64,000 bases of DNA from Lutibacter flavus (GCF_900188355.1 NZ_FZNX01000002.1:596432-660431), one strand, 5' to 3'; counted from the first letter of the stretch, positions 10,205 to 20,653 are shown. Numbers and translations: made by a program. The notes: generated by a model not told the origin, from the sequence alone.

Positions 10205-12880
10205 ATGTTTAAAAAATGGACTGTTGTTTTAATAATATGTTGTAATTTTTATGTTTCAGCTCAACAATCTAATGCTGTTTTTAAATCCAATATTGAAACC
10301 CATAAACAACAAAATAATTATGCCGAATTTATTTATGTTCATTTAGATGAGTTTGGTAAAAATCCTTCTGTTGAAAATTTAAACATTTTCACAAATTTAG
10401 AATTAAAGCTATGGAGAAAACCGGAAAATGATAACGAAAATATAGCGCTACTTTATTTTTATATTAATTATGCATACCAATTAAAGCAATTTGGGTTTTT
10501 AAATAATTCGATTAATTATTACGAAAAAGGGTATTCAATTTATGAATCAAAGAAAATAAAATATGATATTATTGAATTTTGTTTAAAGCCTTTATCCAAT
10601 AATTATACAAGGTTAGGAGATAGCAATAGAGCCGAAGATATTTTAAAAATCACAATTGAAAAAGCTCAAGAAGAAAATCGATTAGATCAAATTATATCTG
10701 GTTATACTAATTTGGCTGTAGTTTTTAGAACAAAAGGAGAGGTCTCGATAGCAAACAGGTATTTAAATTCTGCACTAGAATTAGATAAAGAGAACAAATT
10801 TAAATCTAAAATTTATTCAGATTTAGCTATCAATTTTTTATTGATGGAAGATTTTAAAAAATCAGAAGAAAATGCTCTTTTATCTAACAAATTAAACAAA
10901 CAAAAAGAGCTATCTATTTCGGTTAGGAATTCCAAAACTTTAGGAAATTGTTTTATTCATAAAAATGAATTAGAGAGGGCTCTTTTGGAATTTGAAAAAA
11001 GTTTGAATGCGGCTAAAGTGGTTTTTGGAAAAAATGATAGAGAAGTAGCTAAAATATACAACCAAATTGCTGAGGTTTATAGACTCCAAAATGAAAATGA
11101 AATGGCATTAGCTTTTAGTCAAAATTCGTTGGTTACATTATTGCCAAATTACAATCCAAAAGATATTTATGAAAACCCTTTAAGTACATTTTTATACGCA
11201 GAGAATACTTTAAAAGAAGTTTTTGATAGCAGAGCACAAATTTTAACTCAAATTAATAAATTTAAGGAAGCGATTGAAAATTATGAATTATCTTTTTTAG
11301 TAGAGACCGAATTAAGAAATGCGTATTTAAGTCAAAATTCAAAACTATTACAGCAGCAAGAAAATAGAAATAGAAGTGAAAGTTGTATAGAGTTATGCCA
11401 AATTTTATTTGAGCAAACTGGTGCTTTAAGTTGGGTTGAAAAAGCGTTTCAATTTGCTGAACAAACCAAATCATTGGTATTATTGGAAAATAAGGAACTT
11501 ACCTTAGCAAAATCGGCTATTAAAAATGATTCTTTATTTATTAAAGAAAAAGAGCTCGTATTTAATAAGGCACAACTTAATAAAAGCATCACATTAGAAC
11601 AGTTAAAAAATGAAAATGCGGATATTGTTTTATTATCGCAATTAACAAAAAAACGTGAAGCTGTTTTTAATAAACTTCAATTATTAAAACAAGAAATTAA
11701 TAATAAATACCCAAATTTAAAACTTGAAAACAAGTTTATAACTGTTAAAAATATTAAAGAAAAATTATTAAAAAAAGAGGAGGTATTAATTGAATATTTC
11801 GACGGCGTAAATAATATTTATATGTTTTCAATTTCAAAAGAAAAATCTATTCATATAGAAACAATTAATAAAACAATTGAACTTCAAGAACAAATTAGTA
11901 ATTTTTTAAACCTTTTTGCTAAGGAAAGAGGGGCGGAAATTCAAAATAATGTAACTAATTACGTTTCACTCGGATATGAGTTATATAAAAAAATTGGCCC
12001 AGAGGAGCTTTCAAAAACTACAATTATTATTCCAGACGGAATATTTTCATTTTTACCATTTGATGCCCTAATTGCCGAAAAAACGGAAAGTACAAACTTT
12101 CAAAAATTACCATATTTAATAAATAAAACTAATATAAGCTACGGTTATTCAGCTTCGATATTATTAAGTAATTCTAATGCTATAGCTCAGAAGGAAAATA
12201 AATTCATTGGGTTTTTCCCGGTTTTTAAAAATAATAACAGAAATTTATCAGAGTTGAATTATACAGAAAAAGAAGCTAGAAGTATAGAGGATGAAATTGA
12301 AGGTGAATTTTTGCTTTTTGAAAAAGCAAAAAAAAACGCATTTGAAAAAATAAAAGATGAATACAACATAATTCATTTATCAACACATGCAACTGCAGGG
12401 GATAATTATATACCAGCTGCGATAGAATTTTATGATGAAACACTTTACTTGCCTGAAGTATACGGCTACAATTTAAACTCAGATTTGTTGATTTTAAGTG
12501 CTTGTGAAACAGGGATAGGAGCATTAAAAAGAGGAGAAGGAGTAATGAGTTTGGCTAGAGGATTTTCCTATGCAGGTGTTAAAAATTTGATAGTATCACT
12601 TTGGAAAGTAAATGATAAATCTACCGAAAATTTAATAGCTGGTTTTTATAAAAAGTTTAAAAAATCAGGCAATAAATCTAGTGCATTAAGACATTCAAAA
12701 TTAGCTTACTTACAAAATGAAAGTATTTCTTCGGTTAAAAAATCTCCTTATTATTGGGCGAGTTTTATTTATATTGGAGATACGGATTTAAAAGAAAAAA
12801 GCAATTATTATTTAAGTTGGTTTATGTTATTTGGATTTATAATAATAATAGCGGGCTATTTTATTTACAAAAAGAGTTAG
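10205..12880 (+). CDS. TPR-CHAT domain protein (caspase-like)
   Basis: The 891-aa protein has a signal peptide (residues 1-19), then tetratricopeptide repeats over about 100-450 (for example a block with AKIYNQIAEVYRLQNENEMAL). A coiled-coil-like stretch covers about 460-530, and a C-terminal CHAT domain covers about 570-860. The catalytic dyad is visible: His728 in HLSTHAT and Cys767 in LSACETGIG, followed by the usual RGEGVMSLARGFSYAG. A last membrane helix at about 868-887 ends in a short KKS tail. CHAT domains belong to the caspase/separase peptidase clan. The signal peptide plus C-terminal helix place the protease in the periplasm, anchored to a membrane. It has 9 bp to the gene before and 21 bp to the gene after, so it is almost surely in one operon with them. 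Its substrate is unknown. Confidence 0.88.
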   Translation: MFKKWTVVLIICCNFYVSAQQSNAVFKSNIETHKQQNNYAEFIYVHLDEFGKNPSVENLNIFTNLELKLWRKPENDNENIALLYFYINYAYQLKQFGFLNNSINYYEKGYSIYESKKIKYDIIEFCLKPLSNNYTRLGDSNRAEDILKITIEKAQEENRLDQIISGYTNLAVVFRTKGEVSIANRYLNSALELDKENKFKSKIYSDLAINFLLMEDFKKSEENALLSNKLNKQKELSISVRNSKTLGNCFIHKNELERALLEFEKSLNAAKVVFGKNDREVAKIYNQIAEVYRLQNENEMALAFSQNSLVTLLPNYNPKDIYENPLSTFLYAENTLKEVFDSRAQILTQINKFKEAIENYELSFLVETELRNAYLSQNSKLLQQQENRNRSESCIELCQILFEQTGALSWVEKAFQFAEQTKSLVLLENKELTLAKSAIKNDSLFIKEKELVFNKAQLNKSITLEQLKNENADIVLLSQLTKKREAVFNKLQLLKQEINNKYPNLKLENKFITVKNIKEKLLKKEEVLIEYFDGVNNIYMFSISKEKSIHIETINKTIELQEQISNFLNLFAKERGAEIQNNVTNYVSLGYELYKKIGPEELSKTTIIIPDGIFSFLPFDALIAEKTESTNFQKLPYLINKTNISYGYSASILLSNSNAIAQKENKFIGFFPVFKNNNRNLSELNYTEKEARSIEDEIEGEFLLFEKAKKNAFEKIKDEYNIIHLSTHATAGDNYIPAAIEFYDETLYLPEVYGYNLNSDLLILSACETGIGALKRGEGVMSLARGFSYAGVKNLIVSLWKVNDKSTENLIAGFYKKFKKSGNKSSALRHSKLAYLQNESISSVKKSPYYWASFIYIGDTDLKEKSNYYLSWFMLFGFIIIIAGYFIYKKS

Positions 12881-12901
12881 ATTTGAATAAATATTTATTG
12901 A

Positions 12902-13354
12902 ATGAATTTAAATAATATTCTTATAAGAAAGGGTTACTCTAAAATTAAACTCAAAAAAATAAACACAAACCATTTTGAGATTAAGGCGAAATTAAATGGT
13001 GTAAATGGGCGATTTATTTTAGATACTGGAGCCTCAAACTCATGTATTGATATTAATTTGGCAGAGGAGTTTAAGTTAAATGTAAAAGATTCTGAAACAA
13101 AAGCAGCTGGTGCCGGGGCAATTGGAATGGAAACAAAAATTTCTTCAAAAAATAAAATTGAACTAAAAAAGTGGAGTTATAAAAATTTAAACATGGTGTT
13201 GTTGGATTTGTCTCATGTAAATACCGCACTTACTGAACACGATGCAAAAGCTGTTCATGGAATTATTGGAGCAGATATTTTAGAAAAGGGAAAAGCAATT
13301 ATTGATTATAAAAATAAATGTATTTACTTAAAAAAGCTTGTTTTTAGATATTAA
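12902..13354 (+). CDS. Small retropepsin-like aspartic protease
   Basis: This 150-aa protein carries the clan AA signature FILDTGASNS, with the catalytic Asp at residue 41, and a hydrophobic-hydrophobic-G pattern (GIIGADIL) near residues 118-126 as in retropepsins and TIGR02281-type proteins. Only one DTG is present, so the active enzyme would be a homodimer. No signal peptide is evident: the first 25 residues are basic and mixed. It follows the TPR-CHAT gene by 21 bp in what looks like the same transcript, which puts two unrelated protease folds in one operon. Its last 11 bases overlap the tail of the convergent gene at 13344. Confidence 0.85.
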   Translation: MNLNNILIRKGYSKIKLKKINTNHFEIKAKLNGVNGRFILDTGASNSCIDINLAEEFKLNVKDSETKAAGAGAIGMETKISSKNKIELKKWSYKNLNMVLLDLSHVNTALTEHDAKAVHGIIGADILEKGKAIIDYKNKCIYLKKLVFRY

Positions 13355-14090
13355 TTTTTTTAATGTTTAACACATAAGTTAAAATACCACCAACATAAAA
13401 CATATTGTGATTTAGTCCATTTGCTACAGACACATCTAAAATTAATTTTTCATTAAAATTGTATCCTACACCTGTATTTATATTATGTGACATTAATTTT
13501 TTATTTGTAAAGTCTCCAAAATTTTCTATAAAAAAATGCAATTTAGAATTGGCCTCAAAACCAATATTTGCAATATAGAAACCAGATTTTGAATTATCAG
13601 TTTCAAGAACATAGCCGATGTTATAGTTAAATGAAAATTTTTGAGATATTGAATTAGATAAGTTTAAAGAACATATTTTCCCTATTTTATTTAGTTCAAA
13701 TTTTGAATCGGTTGGCAAAATTGCCCTAACCATTAATGAAGCTTCCGGGATAAATTTTTGTTGTTTCCAAAGGTTAACAGAAAAACCAACCTGAATATCG
13801 TCAAATTTGTTTAAAGAATGAATTAAGTGATCATTTTCCCAAAGGTACTCCTTAATAATAGGTGTGTTTAATTGTAACTCATATCCTTCAAGAAATCCGT
13901 ATCTAAAAAGAGCACTAGGAATGCTCCATGATTTCATTTTTTTGGAATCTTCTTTTTGTATTGTATACAAAGATTCAAGTTCTATTTGTAAGATGCTTTT
14001 GTCTATAGCCGAAGATGGTTCAACTGTTTGTGAAAAAGACTGAAAATTTATTAATATGATAGCAAATAGGGTGTAAAATAGCTTAGTCAT
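13344..14090 (-). CDS. Outer-membrane beta-barrel protein (Phenol_MetA_deg/transporter-like)
   Basis: The product is 248 aa with a signal peptide (about residues 1-20, ending SFSQ). The rest is repeated amphipathic strands rich in Asn, Phe and Gly (IPSALFRYGFLEGYELQLNT, GFSVNLWKQQKFIPEASL, INTGVGYNFNEKLILDVS). This resembles the group often annotated as transporter or MetA-pathway-like, whose biochemical role is not known. A possible promoter, CAAAGTTA read on the opposite strand as TAACTTTG, lies at 14114-14121. It is monocistronic and convergent with the CHAT cassette, overlapping its last gene by 11 bp. Confidence 0.65.
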   Translation of the reverse strand: MTKLFYTLFAIILINFQSFSQTVEPSSAIDKSILQIELESLYTIQKEDSKKMKSWSIPSALFRYGFLEGYELQLNTPIIKEYLWENDHLIHSLNKFDDIQVGFSVNLWKQQKFIPEASLMVRAILPTDSKFELNKIGKICSLNLSNSISQKFSFNYNIGYVLETDNSKSGFYIANIGFEANSKLHFFIENFGDFTNKKLMSHNINTGVGYNFNEKLILDVSVANGLNHNMFYVGGILTYVLNIKKINI

Positions 14091-14159
14091 TTCATTAAAC
14101 GCAATTAAAGTTACAAAGTTATTTTTAATTAGTCTAAATAAGAATGACTATTATCATAA

Positions 14160-14196
14160 AATCAAAAAAAATCCTGAACCAATTGGTTCAGGATTT
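14160..14196 (-). terminator. Rho-independent terminator after sucB
   Basis: Read on the minus strand this is a perfect 14-bp inverted repeat (AAATCCTGAACCAA and its complement) followed by a T-run. It ends the sucA-sucB transcript. Confidence 0.85.
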
Positions 14197-14221
14197 ATAT
14201 ATTTTAAAAAGTTTATTTATT

Positions 14222-15424
14222 TTAAAGTTCTAATGCCTTTTTAGGGTTATTGTTCATCAAAATTTCTATTGGACTTTCCAATGCTTCTTTAATAGCAACT
14301 AAGAATCCGACAGATTCTTTTCCGTCAATAATTCTATGATCATAAGATAATGCAACGTACATTATTGGTCTAATAACAACTTCTCCGTTAAGTGCTATTG
14401 GACGTTCAACAATATTATGCATTCCTAAAATACCACTTTGAGGAGGGTTTATAATTGGTGTTGATAACATTGAACCAAAAACACCACCATTTGTAATTGT
14501 AAAAGTACCACCAGTCATTTCATCAACAGTAATTTGACCATCACGAGCTCTAATTGCTAAACGTTTTACTTCGCTTTCTACACCTCTAAAAGTTAAGTTT
14601 TCTGCATTTCTAATAACAGGTACCATCAATCCTTTTGGACCGGAAACTGCTATGGAAATATCTTGAAAATCGTGAGAAATTTTATAATCTCCATCCATCA
14701 TAGAATTTACATCAGGATACATTTTTAAGGCTCTTACAACTGCCAAAGTGAAAAAGCTCATAAATCCTAAGCCAACACCATGCTTTGCTTTAAAATCCTC
14801 TTTAAACTCTTTACGTAAATCAAAAATTGGCTTCATATCTACTTCATTAAAAGTAGTAAGCATTGCAGTTTCATTTTTTACAGAAACTAAACGTTGCGCT
14901 ACCTTTCTACGAAGCATTGAAAGTTTTGTTTTTTCTGTACCACGAGACCCGCCAGCAGGAGTTCCCATACTTGGCACCGCTTTTACGGCATCGTCTTTTG
15001 TGATTCTGCCATCTTTTCCAGTACCTTTTATTTCTGAAGAACTCATTCCTTTTTCTGCTAGAACTTTTTTAGCAGCGGGTGAAGCTGATCCACTTGCATA
15101 AGTAGTTTTGACTTCTGTTGGTTTTACTTCAGCTTTTGGCACTTCAGTTATTACCTCCTTTTTTACAGGAGATCCTTCAGGTTTTTTGCCATCCATATCA
15201 ATTAAGCATACTATGGCACCAACTGCAACAGCATCACCTTCTTCAGCTTTTAAAGTAATAATACCGCTTTCTTCAGCTGGTAATTCTAAAGTAGCTTTGT
15301 CTGAATCTACCTCAGCAATTGGCTGATCTTTTTCTACATAATCACCATCTTCAACAAGCCATGCCGCAATTTCTACTTCTGTAATAGATTCCCCCGGAGA
15401 GGGTACTTTCATTTCTAAAATCAT
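14222..15424 (-). CDS. sucB: 2-oxoglutarate dehydrogenase E2, dihydrolipoyl succinyltransferase
   Basis: This 400-aa protein has an N-terminal lipoyl domain (residues 1-77) with the lipoylated Lys43 in [10 protein letters not shown] peripheral-subunit-binding domain follows at about 112-150 ([20 protein letters not shown]...GRITKDD), and the catalytic acyltransferase domain lies at about 170-400 with the active-site motif DHRIIDG near the C-terminus. It transfers the succinyl group from lipoamide to CoA in the TCA cycle. It starts 42 bp after sucA on the same strand and ends at a strong terminator, so the two form an operon. E3 (lpd) is not in the window. The domain pattern fits SucB better than a branched-chain or pyruvate E2. 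Confidence 0.95.
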   Translation of the reverse strand: MILEMKVPSPGESITEVEIAAWLVEDGDYVEKDQPIAEVDSDKATLELPAEESGIITLKAEEGDAVAVGAIVCLIDMDGKKPEGSPVKKEVITEVPKAEVKPTEVKTTYASGSASPAAKKVLAEKGMSSSEIKGTGKDGRITKDDAVKAVPSMGTPAGGSRGTEKTKLSMLRRKVAQRLVSVKNETAMLTTFNEVDMKPIFDLRKEFKEDFKAKHGVGLGFMSFFTLAVVRALKMYPDVNSMMDGDYKISHDFQDISIAVSGPKGLMVPVIRNAENLTFRGVESEVKRLAIRARDGQITVDEMTGGTFTITNGGVFGSMLSTPIINPPQSGILGMHNIVERPIALNGEVVIRPIMYVALSYDHRIIDGKESVGFLVAIKEALESPIEILMNNNPKKALEL

Positions 15425-15465
15425 CTTATTAATATTTTTTGTCTTTATAGACGAATTTTTATTAG

Positions 15466-18186
15466 TTAGTTAAATACTTTATCAATAATACGTTGATGTC
15501 TTCTTTTAAATCTTGCAGATGAACCAGCCGCGGGAACAGCATAAAATGGTTGTGATGCAACTTCTAAATTTACCAATCTAAAGCGTTGAAGCATAAAACT
15601 CCATGCTCCCATATTTTCAGGTTCTTCCTGTGCCCAAACATAATTTTTAATATTTGGGTACTTATCTATAACCTGTTGTAATTTTTCCAAATGTAATGGA
15701 AATAATTGTTCAATTCTCACTAAAGCAACGTCATCCCTTTCTAGTTTAGTGCGCTCTGCCAATAAATCGTAATAAAACTTACCGGTACAAAATACTAATT
15801 TTGTTACTTTTTCTGGATTAATAGTGTCGTCAATTACCTCTTGGAAGGTTCCATTTGCAAATTCATCTAATTTTGAAACTGCTAATGGATGGCGTAATAA
15901 ACTTTTTGGTGTAAATACAATTAATGGTTTTCTATAATCACGTTTCATTTGACGACGCAATAAATGATAGAAATTTGAAGGCGTTGTACAATCTGCTACA
16001 ATCATATTATCAAGAGCACATAACTGTAAAAAACGTTCCATTCGCGCAGATGAATGTTCAGAACCTTGTCCTTCATATCCGTGGGGTAATAAAACCACAA
16101 TTCCATTTTGTAATTTCCATTTTGATTCTGCCGCTGATAAATATTGATCAAAAATTATTTGAGCACCATTACTAAAATCACCAAATTGGGCTTCCCAAAT
16201 AGTTAAGGTATTTGGATTTGCCATTGCATATCCATAATCAAAACCTAAAACACCGTATTCAGATAGCAAGGAATTGTATATGTACATTTGACCTTGTTTA
16301 TTACTAATAGTGTTCAGCAGATTTATACGATCTTCAGAAATTTCGTCACGTAAAATTGCATGACGATGACTAAACGTTCCACGTTCAACATCTTGCCCGG
16401 AAATACGCACATCAAAACCTTCTTGTAATAAACTTCCATAGGCTAAAGTTTCACCCATACCCCAATCTATTGCATTGGTTTCAAAAACCATTTTATTTCT
16501 ATCTTTTAAAATCTTTTCAGCTTTTCGCAAAAACTTTACTCCTTTTGGAACAGTAGAAACAACTTTAGCAATATTTTCAAGTTTAGATTTTGGGTAACCT
16601 GTATCTTCTGAAATTAACATAGCTTCTAATCTACGTCTTGTAAAATCTTTCCAGGTATCTTGCATAAATTCACGAACTTTAGAAGTTTCAACAGCTTTTG
16701 ATTGTTGATATTCTTCTTCTAATAAGTTTTTAAATTCAGCAATTGAATTATTTAAATATTCCGAATCAATTATACCTTCAGCAATCAATTTTTGAGCGTA
16801 TAGATCTCTTGGATTAGGATGTTTTGCAATTGCTTTGTATAGTTTTGGTTGCGTAAAACGGGGTTCATCGCCTTCGTTATGGCCGTATTTTCTATAGCCT
16901 AATAAGTCAATAAAAATATCACGCTTAAATTTCATTCTAAAATCCAATGCCATTTCAATTGCATGAACAACCGCCTCAACATCATCTGCATTTACGTGTA
17001 AAACGGGTGATAACGTTATTTTAGCAACATCGGTACAATAAGTACTTGAGCGTGCATCTAAATAATTGGTTGTAAAACCAATTTGATTGTTAACTACAAT
17101 GTGAATAGTTCCTCCTGTTGAATAACCATTCAGTTTACTCATTTGAGTTACTTCGTAAACCAAACCTTGCCCAGCTATTGCAGCATCTCCATGAACTATA
17201 ATTGGAAGTAATTTAGCATTATCTCCATTATATATTTTATCAATTTTGGCTCTGGAAATACCTTGTGCAACAGGTGCAACAGTTTCTAAGTGTGAAGGGT
17301 TAGGAACCAAATTCATTTTCAATTCCTTATTGTTTTTTAAGGTTTTACTTATTGTTAAACCTAAATGATATTTAACATCACCATCAATACCTTCATCTTC
17401 AAAATCTTTACCTTCAAATTCACTAAAAACATCACGAATTGGTTTTCTAAAAATATTTGTTAATGTATTCAAACGACCTCTATGTGCCATTCCTAATACA
17501 AATTCCTCTACATCGTAAATTTCTGCAGCGTTTCTAATAACCGAACTAATTGCTGGAATTAATGTTTCTCCACCTTCTAATGAAAATCGTTTTTGCCCAA
17601 CATATTTTGTTTGTAAAAAACTCTCAAAAGTAACAGCTTGATTTAATTTTTGTAAAATATATTTTTTAGAGTCAGGTGGATAATTTGGGTGGTTTGAATT
17701 TCTATTCAATTGTTTTTGAAACCACTTTATTTCTTCTGGATTTCGAATATACATATACTCAACACCTATAGAATCACAATAAATGGTTTCTAAATGTTTT
17801 ATAATTACTCGTAAAGTATCTTTACCAGTACCAATTATTCCACCAGCATCAAAAACTGTATCTAAATCGTTTGGAGAAAGACCAAAATTTTCGATTTCTA
17901 AGGTTGGTGTATACTGTCTTCTGGCCCGAACTGGATTTGTTTTTGTAAATAAATGCCCACGAGTTCTGTAACCATTAATTAAATCAATTACTTTAAATTC
18001 TTTTAAAACATTATCAGGTACTTCAACCTCAGCATCTGTTAATGAGTATTTTTCATTTGCGAAGTCATAGCCCTGAAAAAAACTTCTCCAACTTGCTTCA
18101 ACACTATCAGGATTTATTAAATACTGATCGTATAAATCGGAAACAAAGTCTGTATGTACTGCATTTAAAAAAGAAAATTTATCCAT
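15466..18186 (-). CDS. sucA: 2-oxoglutarate dehydrogenase E1 component
   Basis: The product is about 906 aa when started at the ATG at 18184-18186 ([14 protein letters not shown]), which is the usual N-terminus of flavobacterial SucA. In-frame ATGs further up (18204 and 18249) would add 6 or 21 residues that do not look conserved. The N-terminal E1 signature is [20 protein letters not shown]. Thiamine-diphosphate motifs ([19 protein letters not shown]) and the transketolase-like C-terminal half ([31 protein letters not shown]) are all visible. It decarboxylates 2-oxoglutarate and succinylates the lipoyl arm of SucB, which follows in the same transcript. Confidence 0.95.
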   Translation of the reverse strand: MDKFSFLNAVHTDFVSDLYDQYLINPDSVEASWRSFFQGYDFANEKYSLTDAEVEVPDNVLKEFKVIDLINGYRTRGHLFTKTNPVRARRQYTPTLEIENFGLSPNDLDTVFDAGGIIGTGKDTLRVIIKHLETIYCDSIGVEYMYIRNPEEIKWFQKQLNRNSNHPNYPPDSKKYILQKLNQAVTFESFLQTKYVGQKRFSLEGGETLIPAISSVIRNAAEIYDVEEFVLGMAHRGRLNTLTNIFRKPIRDVFSEFEGKDFEDEGIDGDVKYHLGLTISKTLKNNKELKMNLVPNPSHLETVAPVAQGISRAKIDKIYNGDNAKLLPIIVHGDAAIAGQGLVYEVTQMSKLNGYSTGGTIHIVVNNQIGFTTNYLDARSSTYCTDVAKITLSPVLHVNADDVEAVVHAIEMALDFRMKFKRDIFIDLLGYRKYGHNEGDEPRFTQPKLYKAIAKHPNPRDLYAQKLIAEGIIDSEYLNNSIAEFKNLLEEEYQQSKAVETSKVREFMQDTWKDFTRRRLEAMLISEDTGYPKSKLENIAKVVSTVPKGVKFLRKAEKILKDRNKMVFETNAIDWGMGETLAYGSLLQEGFDVRISGQDVERGTFSHRHAILRDEISEDRINLLNTISNKQGQMYIYNSLLSEYGVLGFDYGYAMANPNTLTIWEAQFGDFSNGAQIIFDQYLSAAESKWKLQNGIVVLLPHGYEGQGSEHSSARMERFLQLCALDNMIVADCTTPSNFYHLLRRQMKRDYRKPLIVFTPKSLLRHPLAVSKLDEFANGTFQEVIDDTINPEKVTKLVFCTGKFYYDLLAERTKLERDDVALVRIEQLFPLHLEKLQQVIDKYPNIKNYVWAQEEPENMGAWSFMLQRFRLVNLEVASQPFYAVPAAGSSARFKRRHQRIIDKVFN

Positions 18187-18466
18187 ATTTATGTTAGTAG
18201 TCATTGTTTTTATTAAACAGGGTAAAAATACAATTTTTACTAAAACCAATGTTTTTATTAGCTTAATTTTACAATTATTATATTATTGATAAAATTTAAG
18301 TGTATCAGCTATAAATGTAACCTTTTACTTACTTTTTTTATGGTAAATAATGATAAACTGTCAAAAAAAGACAGATTTTTTTAATTTGATAAAAATGTAA
18401 TTTACAACAAGTTATAATTGAAGAGAAAAAAAGATGAGAAAAAAGGTGATTTTTTTTAAATTTTTC

Positions 18467-18496
18467 TTGTTATAAAAAGAAAAGCTTGTATATTTG
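18467..18496 (+). promoter_or_regulatory. Promoter of tRNA-Asn (TTG-N19-TATATTTG)
   Basis: TTG at 18467-18469 and TATATTTG at 18489-18496 are separated by 19 bp, a near-perfect fit to the Bacteroidota housekeeping promoter. The -7 element ends 21 bp before the mature tRNA. Confidence 0.85.
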
Positions 18497-18517
18497 CACT
18501 CGCAAAAGCGAAATTAT

Positions 18518-18591
18518 TCCTTCTTAGCTCAGTTGGTTAGAGCATCTGACTGTTAATCAGAGGGTCCTTGGTTCGAGCCCAAGAGAGGGAG
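18518..18591 (+). tRNA. tRNA-Asn (anticodon GTT)
   Basis: This is a 74-nt cloverleaf. The acceptor strands TCCTTCT and AGAGGGA pair with one G-U. The D-arm contains AGCTCAGTTGGTTAGAGC. The anticodon stem is TCTGA/TCAGA with loop CTGTTAA, so the anticodon is GTT. The T-arm holds GGTTCGAGCCC. The discriminator base is G and CCA is not encoded. It has its own promoter and terminator. Confidence 0.97.
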
Positions 18592-18602
18592 CTAGAGTGA
18601 AC

Positions 18603-18628
18603 AAGAGGTCAGAAATGACCTCTTTTTT
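18603..18628 (+). terminator. Terminator after tRNA-Asn
   Basis: AAGAGGTCA and TGACCTCTT form a 9-bp stem with a GAAA loop, followed by a T-run. Confidence 0.9.
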
Positions 18629-18639
18629 ATTTTTTACCT

Positions 18640-18770
18640 TTTCCAAAACCTTACTGTCATTGATTAAAATCTCTATAGGAGGAGTGAATGAAGGAGCTGC
18701 AGCTATTCCATTTTCAAGATATAGTTATTTTGAAGATTTAAACTTATTATGCGAAACGACAAGTGGATAA
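18640..18770 (+). other. Short orphan reading-frame remnant downstream of tRNA-Asn
   Basis: A frame without an evident start runs through about 43 codons to TAA at 18768 and reads naturally as protein (including GGVNEGAAAIPFSRYSYFEDL). It has no start or ribosome site and sits between the tRNA terminator and a convergent gene. It may be the tail of a gene lost beside the tRNA, a common integration hotspot. The family is not recognised and this could be chance. Confidence 0.25.
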
Positions 18771-18792
18771 GCAATACAATGTATTATAGAAT

Positions 18793-19497
18793 TTAAAAAT
18801 TAAAAAGTCTATTAATTCTACTTTTATAAGTTTGCCCAATAGGGATTTTAAAAGTTTCAATATGAATACGATTACCTTCTATAAACTTTATTTTATCAAT
18901 CACTACAATAAAAGATTTATGGACACGCAAAAAATTATTTGAAGGCAATAATTCATCAAAATCAGATATTTTTTCGTGACTCACAATCATTTCATCTTTA
19001 AGAATTATTTTTGTGTAGTTTCCGTACGCTTCAATATATAGTACATCGTTTAAATCTATTTGATGGTGTTTTTTATCGCCTTTTACAAAGAATCTAGTAG
19101 AACCATCTGTTGTATTTGTAACTTCTTTAATGATGGCTTTGGTAGTTTGCGCTTCTGAAACCTTATTTACCGCTTTTACCAAACGATCAAAACTAAAAGG
19201 TTTTAAAATATAATCAACAACGTTTAGCTCAAAGCCTTCTATAGCATGTTCTTTATATGCAGTAGTAATAATAGTTTTTGGAGGTTTTGTTAATGTTTTT
19301 AAAAAATCCAACCCTTTAAGTTTAGGCATATTAATATCTAAAAACATAAAATCTAACGTATTTTCATTTAAAAACTGCATGGCTTCCATAGCATTGTAAC
19401 AATTTTTTTCTAATTGTAAATGAGGCAACATACTACAAAATTCTTCAATAATTTCGTGTGCCAGTGGCTCATCATCAATGATTATATATTTAAGCAT
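18793..19497 (-). CDS. LytTR-family response regulator
   Basis: This 234-aa protein has a receiver domain (residues 1-120) with the acidic pocket DDE at 8-10, the phospho-acceptor Asp54 in FLDINMPK, and the K-P near 105. A C-terminal LytTR DNA-binding domain lies at about 135-234 (DVLYIEAYGNYTKIILKDE..., FLRVHKSFIVVIDKIKFIEGNRI). LytTR proteins bind pairs of direct 9-bp half-sites spaced about 12 bp. The start codon overlaps the end of the cognate sensor gene by 8 bp, showing tight coupling. A matching pair of half-sites lies in the intergenic region just beyond the sensor gene (20680-20716), and a second copy at 33950-33986, which makes those two loci the likely regulon. Confidence 0.93.
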   Translation of the reverse strand: MLKYIIIDDEPLAHEIIEEFCSMLPHLQLEKNCYNAMEAMQFLNENTLDFMFLDINMPKLKGLDFLKTLTKPPKTIITTAYKEHAIEGFELNVVDYILKPFSFDRLVKAVNKVSEAQTTKAIIKEVTNTTDGSTRFFVKGDKKHHQIDLNDVLYIEAYGNYTKIILKDEMIVSHEKISDFDELLPSNNFLRVHKSFIVVIDKIKFIEGNRIHIETFKIPIGQTYKSRINRLFNF

Positions 19498-20617
19498 GTT
19501 TATAAATTTTTAAAGTTACTTTGTAGGTATTGTTAGTTTTGTCTACAGTTAGTTCGTGTTTTTTAGGATAAATTAAAGCCAATCTAAGTTTTAGATTTGT
19601 AAGTCCAATACCTTTTGCTTCACTTATTTCTTTCGGATCAAAATTATTCTCTATTTTAAAATAGATGAAATCTGTGTCTTCATACAAATTAATGTGAATA
19701 AATGCATTCTCTGTAAGGGTTTCAATTCCATGTTTAAAAGCATTTTCTAATAAAATGATGTACAATAATGGAGCTATCGATAAACTGGTGTCTATATCGT
19801 GATTAAAACTAATGTTTACAGTTTTTTTATGTCGAATTTTATGCAGCTCTATATAGTTGTTTAAATATTCTATTTCATCGCCAAGCTTTACCCTTTCTTT
19901 TTCACCTTCATAAATAGTATAGCGCATCATATCAGATAATTTCAAGATGACATCAGGAGCTTGCTTAGAGTTTTTAATAGTTAAGGCATATAGGTTGTTT
20001 AGCGTATTAAAGAAAAAATGAGGATTTATCTGTGCTCTTAATAATGACAATTCTGCTTTAGATTTTTCTGCTTTCAGGCTTCGTATCCATTTCCATTGTT
20101 CAAAAATCCAAACTAAGAACAAGAAGGGAATTGGTAAAATAAATACAAAAAAAGAGGTCTCTAATTTAATTTTCAAATAGCCTTCTAAACCACCCGAAAA
20201 TAATCTTAAGTAAATAAAATATAAAAGCAGTGGACCATAAATAATTAAAATTAATTTCCAATATTTTTTAATGAAAGAAGGAACTAATACATAGACAAAA
20301 CCAATCCAAAACCCGGCTATGAGAAGCAAGGTTATTGGGTTGTCAGGTAAATTCATTATTGAATCAATGCCTAAAGTAATAAAAAGAAGGACAAGTAAAC
20401 TAAGTACTTTAATTATTGTTTTTTTAACGTTTTTTGAATAATTAAAAAAATAAATTGGTAAAGCAATAACTAAACCCCAAAATATTAAATAAGGAATAAA
20501 CTCTAATATCCTACCCTCTGGAATAATAATAATACCTATTCTTTCTAATAAGTAGGATATTGGAATCACAATAAGTCCAATAAAAAACGCTTTGTATTTT
20601 TTTAAAAAGTTAATCAT
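19490..20617 (-). CDS. LytS/YpdA-type sensor histidine kinase
   Basis: This 375-aa protein has five to six membrane helices in the first 175 residues and almost no periplasmic loop. The His_kinase domain follows with the phospho-accepting His in QINPHFFFNTLNNLYAL near residue 203, and a HATPase domain to the end (LLENAFKHGIE as N-box, GIGLTNLKLRLALIYP as G-box). Such sensors usually read membrane state or small molecules rather than large periplasmic ligands. It is co-transcribed with the LytTR regulator at 18793 and divergent from the micropeptide/hydrolase genes at 20822. A strong promoter match ends 4 bp before the ATG, so the mRNA may be leaderless or nearly so. Confidence 0.92.
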   Translation of the reverse strand: MINFLKKYKAFFIGLIVIPISYLLERIGIIIIPEGRILEFIPYLIFWGLVIALPIYFFNYSKNVKKTIIKVLSLLVLLFITLGIDSIMNLPDNPITLLLIAGFWIGFVYVLVPSFIKKYWKLILIIYGPLLLYFIYLRLFSGGLEGYLKIKLETSFFVFILPIPFLFLVWIFEQWKWIRSLKAEKSKAELSLLRAQINPHFFFNTLNNLYALTIKNSKQAPDVILKLSDMMRYTIYEGEKERVKLGDEIEYLNNYIELHKIRHKKTVNISFNHDIDTSLSIAPLLYIILLENAFKHGIETLTENAFIHINLYEDTDFIYFKIENNFDPKEISEAKGIGLTNLKLRLALIYPKKHELTVDKTNNTYKVTLKIYKHA

Positions 20618-20621
20618 ACTT

Positions 20622-20653
20622 CAAATTTACTGATGATAAGTTGTACTCACAAA
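20622..20653 (-). promoter_or_regulatory. Promoter of the lytS-like gene (TTTG-N20-TAAATTTG)
   Basis: Read on the minus strand, TTTG (20650-20653) and TAAATTTG (20622-20629) are 20 bp apart. The -7 element ends only 4 bp before the ATG at 20617, which predicts a leaderless or near-leaderless transcript. Confidence 0.6.
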
